Assembly: GCA_023079485.1 (NCBI GenBank)
Contig: CM041085.1
Location: 94,871,115 to 94,935,114, forward strand
DNA from: Archilochus colubris
Taxonomy: Eukaryota; Chordata; Aves; Apodiformes; Trochilidae
DNA: 64,000 nt
Direction: 5' to 3'
The position numbers and the translations under genes were made by a program. Positions 37,073 through 48,094 of the stretch are shown piece by piece. The notes beneath the pieces are model-generated. The model worked only from the letters and a program-made list of their open reading frames with translations. It was not told the origin of the DNA and did no database searches. Each line of letters opens with the position of its first letter. Position 1 is the first letter of the stretch.

Positions 37073-38825
37073 ATAAGACACAATTCACTGACCTCGTCAC
37101 ATGGTGACAAGAAAAAAAAAAAAAGTAGTCAATCATTACTGTTTTTGACTTGGGCAGTATTTTTCTGTCACTCTTACACAAATGTTGTCCAAACATAATC
37201 ACATAATCCAGAGAATGCTCATATTTATTTCAATAAATTATGGATTTTGCCCCAAAATATATAAATTCACTCTGGCTCAATAACCACTGTTTCTCATTCC
37301 CTCTTTAATTATAATAATATATTTCAGAGCTAGTAACTACAGCTGATAATACAACAAAACATGGCTAGGATCTAACAAACATTATGTGGCCTTTTCAAAT
37401 AGTTTTCTGTAGTAATTGGTTACATCCTTTCTGTCATTTGTTATGTCTAATTATGAGGGTGGTAGGGAAGAAGGGGTAAAGGTTAGTGATGTCTCAGATC
37501 CTGTACTTGTTGCTATTGAGGAGAATGAAGCTTTTGAAGAAGACAGATTCTCTTTTAATGACTACTGGATCATTAGTGAGCTAATTAATTTTGGAAGAAA
37601 AGAAAAAAGTCTCTGAACAAGAATCAAAAAGAGGAGAAGATGCAACTTCTCACAATAGATCTTTCAAGTCTGTAGTTTGCAACTAGAAGATTGATGTAAA
37701 AGTCATTAATTTCCAGCAAAATAATGTGAACTTGTACATAATTTACAATTTCCACATCTTATTATTAAAACAACGATAGCCATTATTTTGGCACAGTTTA
37801 TCTAGAGGGAAAGTAATTAGGGATTTCTGGGCACATAAGGGCAGTTATGTCCTCTCCTAGACTCATATTTAACCACTTATCAATTACTCTAACAAGCTAA
37901 GAAAAAGAAAAAGAAAAAGCAACAGAACAGTGTTAGTGAACATGAGTTCTTCTTCCACTCATGCATACCCTTGAAAGAGGCAAATTTTCCTCCATTTAAT
38001 CTTTCTGTACTGTAATGAAGACTCATCAGGACTAGGCAAATGAGTAAAATATGCCAGTTTTAAACTTTAACCAGTAAAGAAAGTTTCCAATTTTGCGTGT
38101 TTTGCTACAAAATGATGCAGTAACTGATTACAGAAGCAAAGTTCTCTGATTGCAGAGCATACTGCAGTCACATATATTCCCTTAGTGTATTTTGGAGGGC
38201 CAGGTTCACAGAGTAATTGTGGAGTAAAACACTTAAAATAATTAATAAATATGTCCCAAAGGGAGGGTTATTTATGTTTGTAGTTCAGTAGACTGTAATA
38301 TTTTGACAATGACCAACAATCTTGATATTTTTTTGAAACCTCTTCTGGAAAAGACACAACAGTATCCCATATCAGAAATCTATTCATTCCTAATACTTCC
38401 TTTTCTCCTTCATGTACTGAAATAGGTAAATTACTTTTCATGTGTGCAGCTAAGATCAGCAAGAAAGAAAAAAAAAGAAAACACTGCCACCTCAGATTGT
38501 TTGTCATGCAAACCCAGAAAATCCCATACAGTACTATCACAGTCAAACAGCACCTTATTTTGGCCTGATCAGAATGAGGTGATTGAATAGATTTCCTATT
38601 TTTAAATAAGAAATAGGCCTGTTTTTAAGACACATACAGATCCAGTCTTAGACTCTACCTGCTAAAAAATTCTGTAATTTTGCTATTAGCAGTTTATAAA
38701 GGTTCAGTTGGGCCATACTCATACCAATATACTTCTTGGACAGAGCTGTAACCTCAGATGCTGTATATTTCTCTGTCACATGTCTAAAATGATGGGCCTG
38801 ATATTTCCTGCCTGTAGGTAGAGAA
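37073..38825. other. AT-rich sequence, no gene recognised
   Basis: An A run lies near 37111-37124 and a GAAAAA-type short tandem near 37898-37918. No exon was recognised. Confidence 0.55.
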
Positions 38826-39786
38826 GATGTTGCAGACATTTATCCTGGATCCAGTTAATACTTCTGCAGCCCTTTATTTTTCAATACATTCATCAAAGAT
38901 CTGGATGAAGGGATGGGATCATACCCCCAACAAATTTGCTGACAATACAAAACTGGATGTAGCTGACACACCAGAGGGCTGTGCTGCCAATCAGCATGAC
39001 CTGGAAAGGCTGGAGAATGTAGCAGAATGAAACTGCATGATACTCAACAAAGACAAGTGTCCTGCACCTCAGGAAGAATAACCTCATCACCAATACAGGT
39101 TAGGGGCTGACCTGCTAGAAAGCAACTCTGAAAATAGACCTGGTAGTCTGATGGACAAGAGGATGACCGTGAGCCATCAATGTGCCCCTGTGGCCAATAA
39201 GGCCAATGATATCCTCAGGTACATCAAGAAGAGTTTGGCAATCAGGTTGAAAGAAGTTATCCTTTCCCTCTATTCAGCCTTGTTGAGACCCTATATGGAA
39301 TACTGAATCAAATTCTGGGCTCCCCAGAACATGAAAGACAAAGAACTACTGGAGACAGTCCAGCATGGAGCCACTAAATTTATTAGGGGACTGAAGCATT
39401 TATCATACGAGGAAAGGCTGAGGGAGTTTGTTTCTGGTTTGCATGGAGAAGAGAAAACTTGAGGGAGAACTCATCAATGCCTATAAATATCTAAACAGTG
39501 TCAGAAGGATGGAATCAGACTCTTCTCAGTGGTGTCCAGTGGCAGGACAAGGGGCCATAGTCAAAAACTGGAACACAGGTTCAACCAAAGCATAAAGAAA
39601 AACTGTGAGCCTAACAGCACTGGAACAGGCTGCCCCACAGAGGAATCTCCATATCTGGAGACATATAAAACCCATCTGGACATCATCCTGTGCAACCTAA
39701 TCTAGGTGAACCTGCTCTGGAAGGTCAGTTGGACTAGATGATCACCAGAGGTCCACTCCAGCCTCTAACATTCTGTGATTTTGTGG
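38826..39786 (+). mobile_element. CR1 LINE 3' copy, nearly 1 kb
   Basis: The copy starts inside the reverse transcriptase, just upstream of the catalytic block: a frame at 38925-39030 reads KFADNTKLDVADTPEGCAA, where the consensus has KFADDTKLGGVADTPEGCAA. The second aspartate of the catalytic ADD triad is asparagine here. It continues through the LEYW-type and EERLREF blocks to the 3' UTR (TTGGACTAGATGATCACC) and ends TTCTGTGATTTTGTGG. Frameshifts break the protein at several points. It resembles the same CR1 group as the copy at 44990-46434. Confidence 0.93.
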
Positions 39787-40232
39787 CAACTGGACTTAAT
39801 GCACTCAGGCTGAGAGCACAGATGCAAGCAGAATGCAGAAAAATGCCTCTAATTCATGGGAAGTCAAATTACTCTTTCACAGCATCAAGGCCAATGACTA
39901 GGATGCATGGAGGTTTTGCTTCCTCCTTACATCAGGGGTAATTCTGCAGGTACTTGAAATGCTGTTAGATTTCTGGAGAGTAGATTCCCGTTTATTAAAC
40001 ATGTATGGGCAACCTGCATGATAACAGATAAGCCTGATGAGGTGCTTCCCACAACCACCTTAAAAGCACTGTATGCTGCTGGGGAGTTTTAACAGTTCCT
40101 TTGAAAAGTAGTAATGGTTTATCATAATGTAGCCATCAAACAGCAAATCATCATAACACTGGGGCCTGAGTTTAGCCTCCCTTTTCATCTGGAGGTTGGC
40201 ACAGACTCATCCAGAACAGTATTTCCCATTTA
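39787..40232. other. Short unique stretch between two CR1 copies
   Basis: No gene or repeat was recognised between the plus-strand CR1 end and the minus-strand CR1 start. Confidence 0.5.
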
Positions 40233-40440
40233 GATCATAGAATCTTTTGGAAGGGACCTTAAGGATCATTAGTTCCAACCCTGCTGCCATGGGCAGAGAC
40301 AGCTACCACTACACCAACCCACTTCAACTTGAACACTTCAGGGGATGAGGAAGACACAACTTTTCTGGGCAACCTTCTTCCAGTGTCTTACCACTCTCAT
40401 GTTAATATTTTTTCCTAACATCTGTGGATCTGTAGGACAA
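40233..40440 (-). mobile_element. CR1 LINE 3' fragment (minus strand)
   Basis: On the plus strand it begins TCATAGAATC, the reverse complement of the CR1 octamer, followed by GGAAGGGACCTTAAGGATCA, a CCATGGGCAGAGACAGCTAC block and a decayed coding end. The element is a 5'-truncated tail of about 200 bp. Confidence 0.9.
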
Positions 40441-43375
40441 CGGGGTTGTCTCCTGCACTTTCTCTGTACACCTGATATGCTTTTTCACTCATATTTCATA
40501 ATTACATCTGATAATTAGTCCATCGTCTTGTAAAATGAGAAGTGTTAACTATGTCACTAGATTTTAGAACCTACCTGTGGAAAAAGTTTCCTAGTCAGGC
40601 TAACAAAATAATATACACATTTCTTGGTTTATCTCTGAACTCTGTTGATTTCAAGTATCTTGTCTTTTGTACTACTTACCTTATCAATATTTTTTTCAAC
40701 AATATCATGTAGTCAGACATGCACTGAAACTAAGGAAAATTTAATTAACTCATAAAATCATTCACAATGCTGGCGAAAACTTTTTCTTTATTAAAATATC
40801 GTTATCTTGATCCAAGAGCCTTATTTTAGAATCCAAGGAATATGTTAAGATATAAAATGTTTCAAGAATTCAAGAGAAACAATAATAGAAAAAAATCTTC
40901 GGTGTTCCACTTTTGCTTTTTAACATGAAGTACAATGACATGATACTTCCCAGTCCTGAAGGCCAATCAGATTTGCCAGTAATTAGTCAATAAACCATAA
41001 CCAAATTGAATATCAATGCCTTTTCATCTTCCTTGATCCTGGAATTTCATTTTCAAACTTCAGTGTATTTAAAAAGAATGTTTGATAATGCTCTAGTCCT
41101 CTATACATGTTCATTTCCTCTTGAGAACAGTGAAGTAATGGGTTCCTTGGTATAAAATCTTTTCTTACCACAAGGAAATCAATACACTGAAAAGAGTTTT
41201 TCTTAAATACTTCTCATTTAAATATTTTATATGAGCATTTGAGACATCATGGAAATTATCATAGATACACGTTAGTCAAAGAGGTTTCATCAGTCCCAAA
41301 TTAGTAGGCTGAATTCAGGGTTAGCTTAGTAGACTGATTTTTGATTTGCTAAGGTCAGAGTAGATTTATTATTTCTTATTATCTTAATTATTTCTTATAG
41401 TCTTGAATCCTATAATGAACAAAATTGCACAAAAGTCTGATATGATCAGACTAAGGGGGAGTCAGTTTAGGATGACATAATGAGCATTGTGCTGTTTTAC
41501 AATCTATGCATACCCTAGTTCTCTGCTCAACAGTAGCAAGCCTATATATTATAGACATATAAAGCCTACTCAGAAACTGTAAGCACACAACTGAAAGCTG
41601 TACATGGGCTGCTTTTCTGTCAGGTGGTGCTGACAGTTTCCCACTGTCATTCAGACATTCTGGCAAATTACCGGTTTAGTTCTGATTATCCTTTCATTCA
41701 AAACATCGTTTCCTTCTATTACCCAGGTTTACTGTGATCAATTAATGGAGCTAAGAAGAGTAATAAAGAAAGTGATACAAAACAACAAAAATGGTTTTTA
41801 TGTTTGTTTTACATATATAATTTATTCAGTGGAATAGCAGGCTTATTGTAGCATTTGAATAAAATATGTCTTGAATCCACCTAAATGCCATTGTGAGACA
41901 TGATAGAGATTTTCAAATACATCTGGATTCCTAAGAGTGCACACCAGAAGTAACAAAAAGTTAACATCTGAGAGCCAAGAGGTGACAAGTGGAATAAGTG
42001 TGATAGAAAGATGAGAAAATAATTATAACATAAAAAGAATAGTGAAGAGACATCTATTTTAGAGGTATGATTGGATAAAGTACCTCTAATGCAACTCTGA
42101 GAATAAAGGTCATATAGCACATCAGAAGCCTTAAATTGTTAGAAATAAACAAATAAAAAGAGAAGAACATAAAAGAAAAGTAGGTATATTCAATGAAAAA
42201 ACACAACTGTAACAAAATAGGAAGTTGTTCTTGATAACAGTACAATGTTGAATATGTTTTACATTATAAAATCCACATTTTACATTATAAATCCACAAAT
42301 CTGTGCTACTTTTAGAGGAAATGTTTTCTGTCTGCTTACAACGCTCTCTGGAGAGTCATGAAGTTTTGACAGCAACTGTCTAAATAATGGAATGACAAAA
42401 AGACTGGTTGAAATGTTTTTTGGGGTTTTTTTTGCTTTGATTGAGAGGGGAGTAATGGATGATTCAGAGAAAATCATCTGTATACTTATTAACTGGAGTA
42501 TTCTTGCAATGCAGGAGATCGATCCAGATTCTATTACCCTGAACAAAGTGGAACAAATTAGGCAAGAGAGGCAGAGAAAGGCAGATTCCAGTAGCTTTCA
42601 ACATGGTGATGGAGGCAACTGACACAAAGATGGGTACTAGTCACTCAGCTCCTTCTTTGTTTTGGCATTGCCATAAATGCCAGACTAAGGAACATTTTAC
42701 AGACATTTCACAGACATTTCATTTGGTTTATGTAATTCTGCAAAAGTTCAAATTTTTTCATGACAGCCAACTTTATAAAAACAATTGCAAATATTTATGA
42801 TTCTAACTGCGTCCAGATAATACTTTCACATTTTCCTAGTCTGTTCAGGCATAAGAAGTACAGCTCAGATAACCAGAATATTTATTTGTATATTGAGAGA
42901 AAGAACTCACACTTTTTTTTGTCATAGAGAAGCTGAGAAAACACTTGTCTCAATAGAAATATATTGGACTTTCTCTCTGTAACTGTAATTTCTTCCAAGA
43001 AAATCTTGTTCATTAACAGAGTCAAGATACTAGGATATATGTACCATTATTTTGTCTTTCTATGATGTTGCTTTTCTATGATGCATTATGTTAGACACTC
43101 CTGTCAATTATGTAAGACACAAAAGTTAGGCTTTCGGCATTTAGAAATTACATGAGCAGACTCATTGATGAGTTCCATATTATCACCATTATTTGCTATA
43201 CTTCCAAAGAATTCACTAGGAACTAGGAATCAGAAAAGGCTTCCCATTTTGCCATGCACTGTGTTTCACAATGAGGAAAATTTTGGAATGTCTGGTAATT
43301 TTATTCTTCATCTTGTTGAAAATATGTAGTTTAGAGAATAAGAAATCATAGGCCTTATATTAAATATAATGTAAT
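40441..43375. other. AT-rich sequence, no gene recognised
   Basis: No exon, LTR or CR1 end was recognised. Frames at 41451-41666 and 42280-42546 are short and lack motifs. Confidence 0.55.
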
Positions 43376-43422
43376 AAATAGAATAGAATAGAATAGAATA
43401 GAATAGAATAGAATAGAATATA
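43376..43422. repeat. (AATAG)n microsatellite
   Basis: A pure pentanucleotide tandem of about nine units. The complement, CTATT, matches the kind of tandem tail that some CR1 subfamilies carry at their 3' end, but no CR1 body follows on either side. Confidence 0.92.
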
Positions 43423-43560
43423 GTATAATACAATTAATATCATATCAGTATCACATAATATTATATTATATGGCATTATATGAAATTATATGATTTTATG
43501 ACAGTATATGATAATATTATATATTATATAATTATACAATATTGTAAATATATTAGAATC
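43423..43560. repeat. AT-only low-complexity sequence
   Basis: The pentanucleotide array passes into about 140 bases of TA/TTA-rich sequence with many short ATAT palindromes, probably degenerate simple repeat. Confidence 0.7.
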
Positions 43561-44938
43561 TGAATCACTTAGTTTAAAGTCAAGCTAACAGAATCTTGCC
43601 ATTCTGAGCTGAGTAGAGGGAGACGTTTTTAACCTATATCTATGAAATATAAAAAAAATTTTGAAATTATCTACTAGAAGCATTTTTACCAAGGATTACA
43701 AATTTTAAGGGGTGTATTGCCTTTATAAACCCACTGGTTCTCCCTCCTTAAAGAGAAATCTTAAGAAAATTAATACCAATTTTGGATTATAACGTCAGAT
43801 TAAATCCTAGATTTTTTCATTTAAGGACGTTAACAAAGGCCTTTACCCAAGAAAAATACTATGTTTAAAAGAAGAAAAAAATAGCAGTTCCCCGTAACAT
43901 TTCTCTAGCATCTTTGAATCAAGAAAATACTAAATAGAGTCTCTCAGCAATATTCCATATCATGCTGGATGTGGAAATTTCAGCTATACATCATTCATCA
44001 GATCCAATATTAGACTGTGAATTTAATATTTTTTCAGGATGTTATACAGTCTTGTCTTTTGATATGACCAGTTCTGAGAAATGCATCTTACTTCAGAAAG
44101 AATTATACTTTGTCATTTTTCTCACAGGAAGTGGAAGATGTACATGTATCCAGATGTTCTCTGTATCCAACCATTACCCCAATGTAATTTCATTGACTCC
44201 AGTTATATGACATGGCTTGGAGGAAACTTTTTTCATGACTGTGCCATTCCTTAATGCTTATGTAGGAGATTGTGTTAATTCTTTTCCAGCTTTGAGGCCA
44301 TACTGCTTTTGTAATGTGAAGAGATTTGCAGAATATGTTCAAAGTGAACATTTTTCCTCTCTCCTGTTCTTGTGTCATATTGTTACTTGGTTTAGCTTCA
44401 GGCGCTAATATCAGTGAAAACTCTGCTTCCCTTTATTAAGAAAAAAATCTTTGAATACGTTATCTTTGAAAGAATAATTTTAAGATGCTTTGATCAGTGT
44501 TTCTTATTTTCCTGACTATTAAGTTGCTTAAACAATGCTAGAAAACTACACTTCTCAGGGAACATAAATAATTGAACATTCACATGACTTTTTAGGTTAG
44601 TAGAAAGTTATAGCATGACACTTTGGTTCACCTAACAGTGTTTAAGTGAAGATTTCACAGGTTTGCATTAGAAACAAGAAATGAGGGCATGCCTTGCTCT
44701 TCAAGGAGGTGCTCAGGTTGGCTGTTTGACATTAACCAAGCAATTTTCATTATTACAATGCTATTAAAAATATGCCTTATAGAAGTCTTGGTGGAGCACT
44801 GTTTGAAAACAGAAATAGCCTCTGAAGCCTCTGGAAGAGGGAAATCTTTGCAAAGGAATACAACACTTCCTTTCTCCCAGTCATCTTCAAACCTCTATAA
44901 GGCTGTGTTAAATAATTAAAGCTAAAGAATATAAAATC
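43561..44938. other. AT-rich sequence, no gene recognised
   Basis: No supported feature was seen up to the CR1 junction. Confidence 0.5.
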
Positions 44939-44985
44939 TCAGAATCATGGAACAGAAGAGGCTGGAAAAGATCTTTAGATCTTTA
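44939..44985 (-). mobile_element. CR1 LINE 3' stub (minus strand)
   Basis: TCAGAATCATGGAACAG, then GGCTGGAAAAGATCTTTAGA, reads as the reverse complement of a CR1 3' end (octamer, then the TTGGAA...GACCTTTAAGA box). It stops within about 50 bases, where plus-strand CR1 sequence begins. Confidence 0.65.
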
Positions 44986-44989
44986 GGGG

Positions 44990-46434
44990 ACCTCTGAGAA
45001 AGTAGGCAAAAAAAGTCAACATATTCTAATGCCTTCTTCACCTCAGTCTTTTCTGGTAAGCTTTTATGAATTCCAGGCCCCTGCAACCAGAGGGGAAATC
45101 TGGATAAGGAAAGGCCTACCCTCAGAGGAGAAGGATATGGTTACAGAACAGTTAAACAAATCAGCTATAGGCAGGTCCATGAGGCCTGATGGGATGCACC
45201 CACAAGTGCAGAAGGAACTGGCTGATGTCACTGTGTTGTCACTCCAGATTATCTTTAAAATATCATGGTCACGAGGGACAGCCTCTGAAGACTGGAAGAA
45301 AGCAAATAAAAGCCCTACACTCAAGAAGGGAAAAAACAGGATCTGGGAAACGATAGGCCTCTCCTTAATCCCTGAGAACTTGAAGCAGACTGCAAACTAT
45401 TTACAGACAAGGGCACAAAGGTAATTGGGAGTAGTCAGCATGAATTTATGAAGAGGAAATAATGCTTGATCAGCCTGATATCTTTCTACAAAGAGATGAC
45501 TAGCTTCATGGAAGAGGGTGAATGAGAGCAGTGGTTATCTTGATTTTAGTCATGCTTTCAGCACTGTCTCCCATAACATTCTCACAGACAAAACTAATAA
45601 AATATAGGCTAGATAAGTGGACAAAGAGTGGCTTGAAAATAGGCTGAACAGCCAGGCCCAGTGCATTGTAATCAGTGAAAAAAAAGTTCAGCTGGAGCCC
45701 AGTCACTAGTGGAACAGTAACTCAGGGGGTCAGTATTGGGGTCAACGTTGTTTAACATCTTCATTAATGGCCTGGATTATGGCACAACAGTAAAGTCTAC
45801 AGGCCTAGTAAAAAACTAGGAAACACACTATACATGATATACTAAACGGTTGTTCCACCATTAAGAGCAACCTTGACAAGCAGAAGATTTGATTGATAGG
45901 AAGCTCTCCAAGTTCAACAGAGAAAAATGAAAACTTCTGCATTTGTGGAAGGATAGCCTTAAGTCCAAATGTATACTGGATGTTTACTGGCTGGAAAGCA
46001 GCTTTACTTAAAAGGCCCTGAGGACCCTAACGTACAAGTTGAACATGAGCCAGCAACGTGTCTTTGAAAAAAAGGTCAGTGGTCTCCTGAGCTGCATTAA
46101 GAAAAGAAAAGGCTCAGTGGAGAGCTTGTCATGCTGTACCCAGTAAAGTGAAGATGTGAAGACGATACAGCTAGAATCATCATGGTGGTATCTAGTGAAA
46201 ATACCAGAAGCACCGAGTGCAAACTCAGGAATTTCTATTTTACCTGTGTACCATGAGCCTGGTCAGACACTGGAACAGGTTGCCTTCTGATCCCAATTAT
46301 CTGGATAATTGTCCAGACAGATTCAAAACCTGACTGGACACAGCCCTGAGCAATCTGGTCTAGCTGACCAGCTTAAAAAAGAGTGTTAAATCAGATGATC
46401 TCTACAGATCACTTCCAGTCTCAACTATTCTGTG
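44990..46434 (+). mobile_element. Long CR1 LINE copy (plus strand)
   Basis: About 1.45 kb runs from just upstream of the reverse transcriptase to the 3' end. The start resembles the linker before the reverse transcriptase (a frame reading NAFFTSVFSGK-like residues near 45030). Then come the GMHP block (45190-45210), a region for FSHAFSTVSHNIL near 45545-45580, GTVTQGVSIGVNVV-like sequence near 45710-45755 in place of the PQGSVLGP block, and the 3' UTR with AATCTGGTCTAGCTGACC and a terminal CTATTCTGTG. The part between about 46120 and 46250 is shortened relative to consensus. Frames are broken repeatedly. Confidence 0.92.
45029..45424 (+). pseudogene. CR1 ORF2 reverse-transcriptase N-terminal remnant
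   Basis: A 131-codon open stretch contains RPDGMHPQVQKELADVTVLS, IIFKISWSRGTASEDWKKAN and LKKGKNR. This is the CR1 pattern GPDGMHPRVLRELADV...EDWKKANVTPIFKKGKK. The expected GNYRPVSLT segment is altered to a WETIGLSLI-like sequence. The catalytic region downstream is out of frame, so the protein is dead. It lies within the CR1 at 44990-46434. Confidence 0.9.
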
Positions 46435-48050
46435 CCACTTCTGCTTTATCTTCTTCAGTCTATCATTATACCTCCATTTCCCCCTCATTTCCCTTTTATT
46501 CCTCCACATTCTTTTAAAAACACATTCTGATTTCCTAGTGTTAATTTCCCACACTGTCTACATCTTTTACAAGACTCAGATTTGCCCACTATTGCTGTTG
46601 TATATGCCTTGCAATGAAGAAAGAAGTAAGATTTCTGGCAGAACACAGCTCCATAATGTGCTGCCTGTGCCCAATGATGTAGTGCACCATCAAGCTGTGA
46701 AGAGCTGATGAAGCCTACAGCATCTTCACTGCCCAGTTAATTGTTTGTTCAAGTTCCAAAACAGAGCTGACACCTGTGAACACTTGGCTTGTGTTTCTTT
46801 GTCAGCACATATGCATCATCCATAAATGCCTTGCTGATACTTAATAGAGGAGTTTCATCCATGGAATATCTATTGCATACTTGCCTCTCTTAGGTGCTTT
46901 AAAAATAAAGAGAGATTGCAGCACAAGAAGGTAGCATTCTGTATGAATTACAGTATTTCTGTTTTATGACAAAGAGTCATAAAATTGGTATTGGTGATTG
47001 ATCAGTGCTATTTTAGCTACCTAAGACTTAAACTACACAGCTTGAATAGCAAGAAAAAGAATTATCTGACAGGTCTAGGCTGTAAAATTATAACCCATAC
47101 TGTTAGCTTCCAGTGCATTCTAATAGATTAATAAACTTGTTTACCTAGGAACTTTTAATTGCTTAGCTCATTTATTAGTATGTCAATAATTACATTATTA
47201 TTCTGAGCTCCCCAAGTATTTGTGTATTCTAGATATATAAAGCCTAAGGAAAAAAATTTAAATCTGAAATTTCTGAGATGTGGTAAAGATAAAAGAATAA
47301 ATACTCTTCTAAGCAAACACAATGACAACTCAAAAAAGCATTTTTCTGTATCTGTCTTTCAAAAGAAATAGAGTGAGCCAATGATTACTTACTGAATAAA
47401 GAGAATATTCTGAGTAGGGTTGAAAGCCATCTATTTTTGAGTTATTGTTCTGCCACTAATGAGATTTATTAAAGTTATTCTATTGCTATGCAAAATGTTT
47501 TTAAAAAAATGGATTAAATGCATGAGATCTTATTGGTTGTCTGTTAAGTGTGGAACCCAGCAAGGAAATTTTTTTTCAAAAATAAACAGCCATGTAGGCC
47601 TAGGATTCAGTCAAAGCAAATGTGAAGACCATTTTGGAGAAGAGAAAGCAAGGCATCACACACCTAATCTATTCCCTTTCTAGAGAAGATTGCCAAAGAG
47701 GTGCAACTCTAAATTTGATGTTGGATGAGGGAACTTGAAGATCTCTGGAACTCCTTCATGCTGAGGTTTCACTGTTTTGCAATTTCTCATTTGATAACAG
47801 ATCTCTGTCTTTTTAAATCATGGTTCTTTAAGTGAATTAATTGCATTATGCCCTGCATATATATATTATGTTCCTGCATGGAACTTCAGTGTATACTTGA
47901 GTCAGGTACATCTTGAAGCATCAGCGGCTGTGCATGAGGTCACCCTTGAGCAACTCGAAAATTGTATCCATGAATAATCTCATGACCCTGACTCTGGGGT
48001 AAAACCATGACATGTCATAACACACTTTTAGTTTTCTTCCTTTGTCTTTT

Positions 48051-48052
<2 letters not shown>
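46435..48052. other. AT-rich sequence, no gene recognised
   Basis: A pyrimidine-rich patch follows the CR1 end (about 46440-46520). No exon was recognised. Confidence 0.5.

Positions 48053-48093
<41 letters not shown>
48053..48093. repeat. Poly-T run of 41 bases
   Basis: An uninterrupted run of 41 T follows a pyrimidine-rich lead-in. It creates a poly-lysine frame on the minus strand that is not a gene. Its length in the individual genome may be affected by assembly or sequencing slippage. Confidence 0.9.

Positions 48094-48094
<1 letters not shown>

Noticed and set aside
43376..43422. Regular short repeats considered as a CRISPR-like array
   Set aside because: The units are contiguous pentanucleotides without spacers, and the sequence context is a vertebrate genome.
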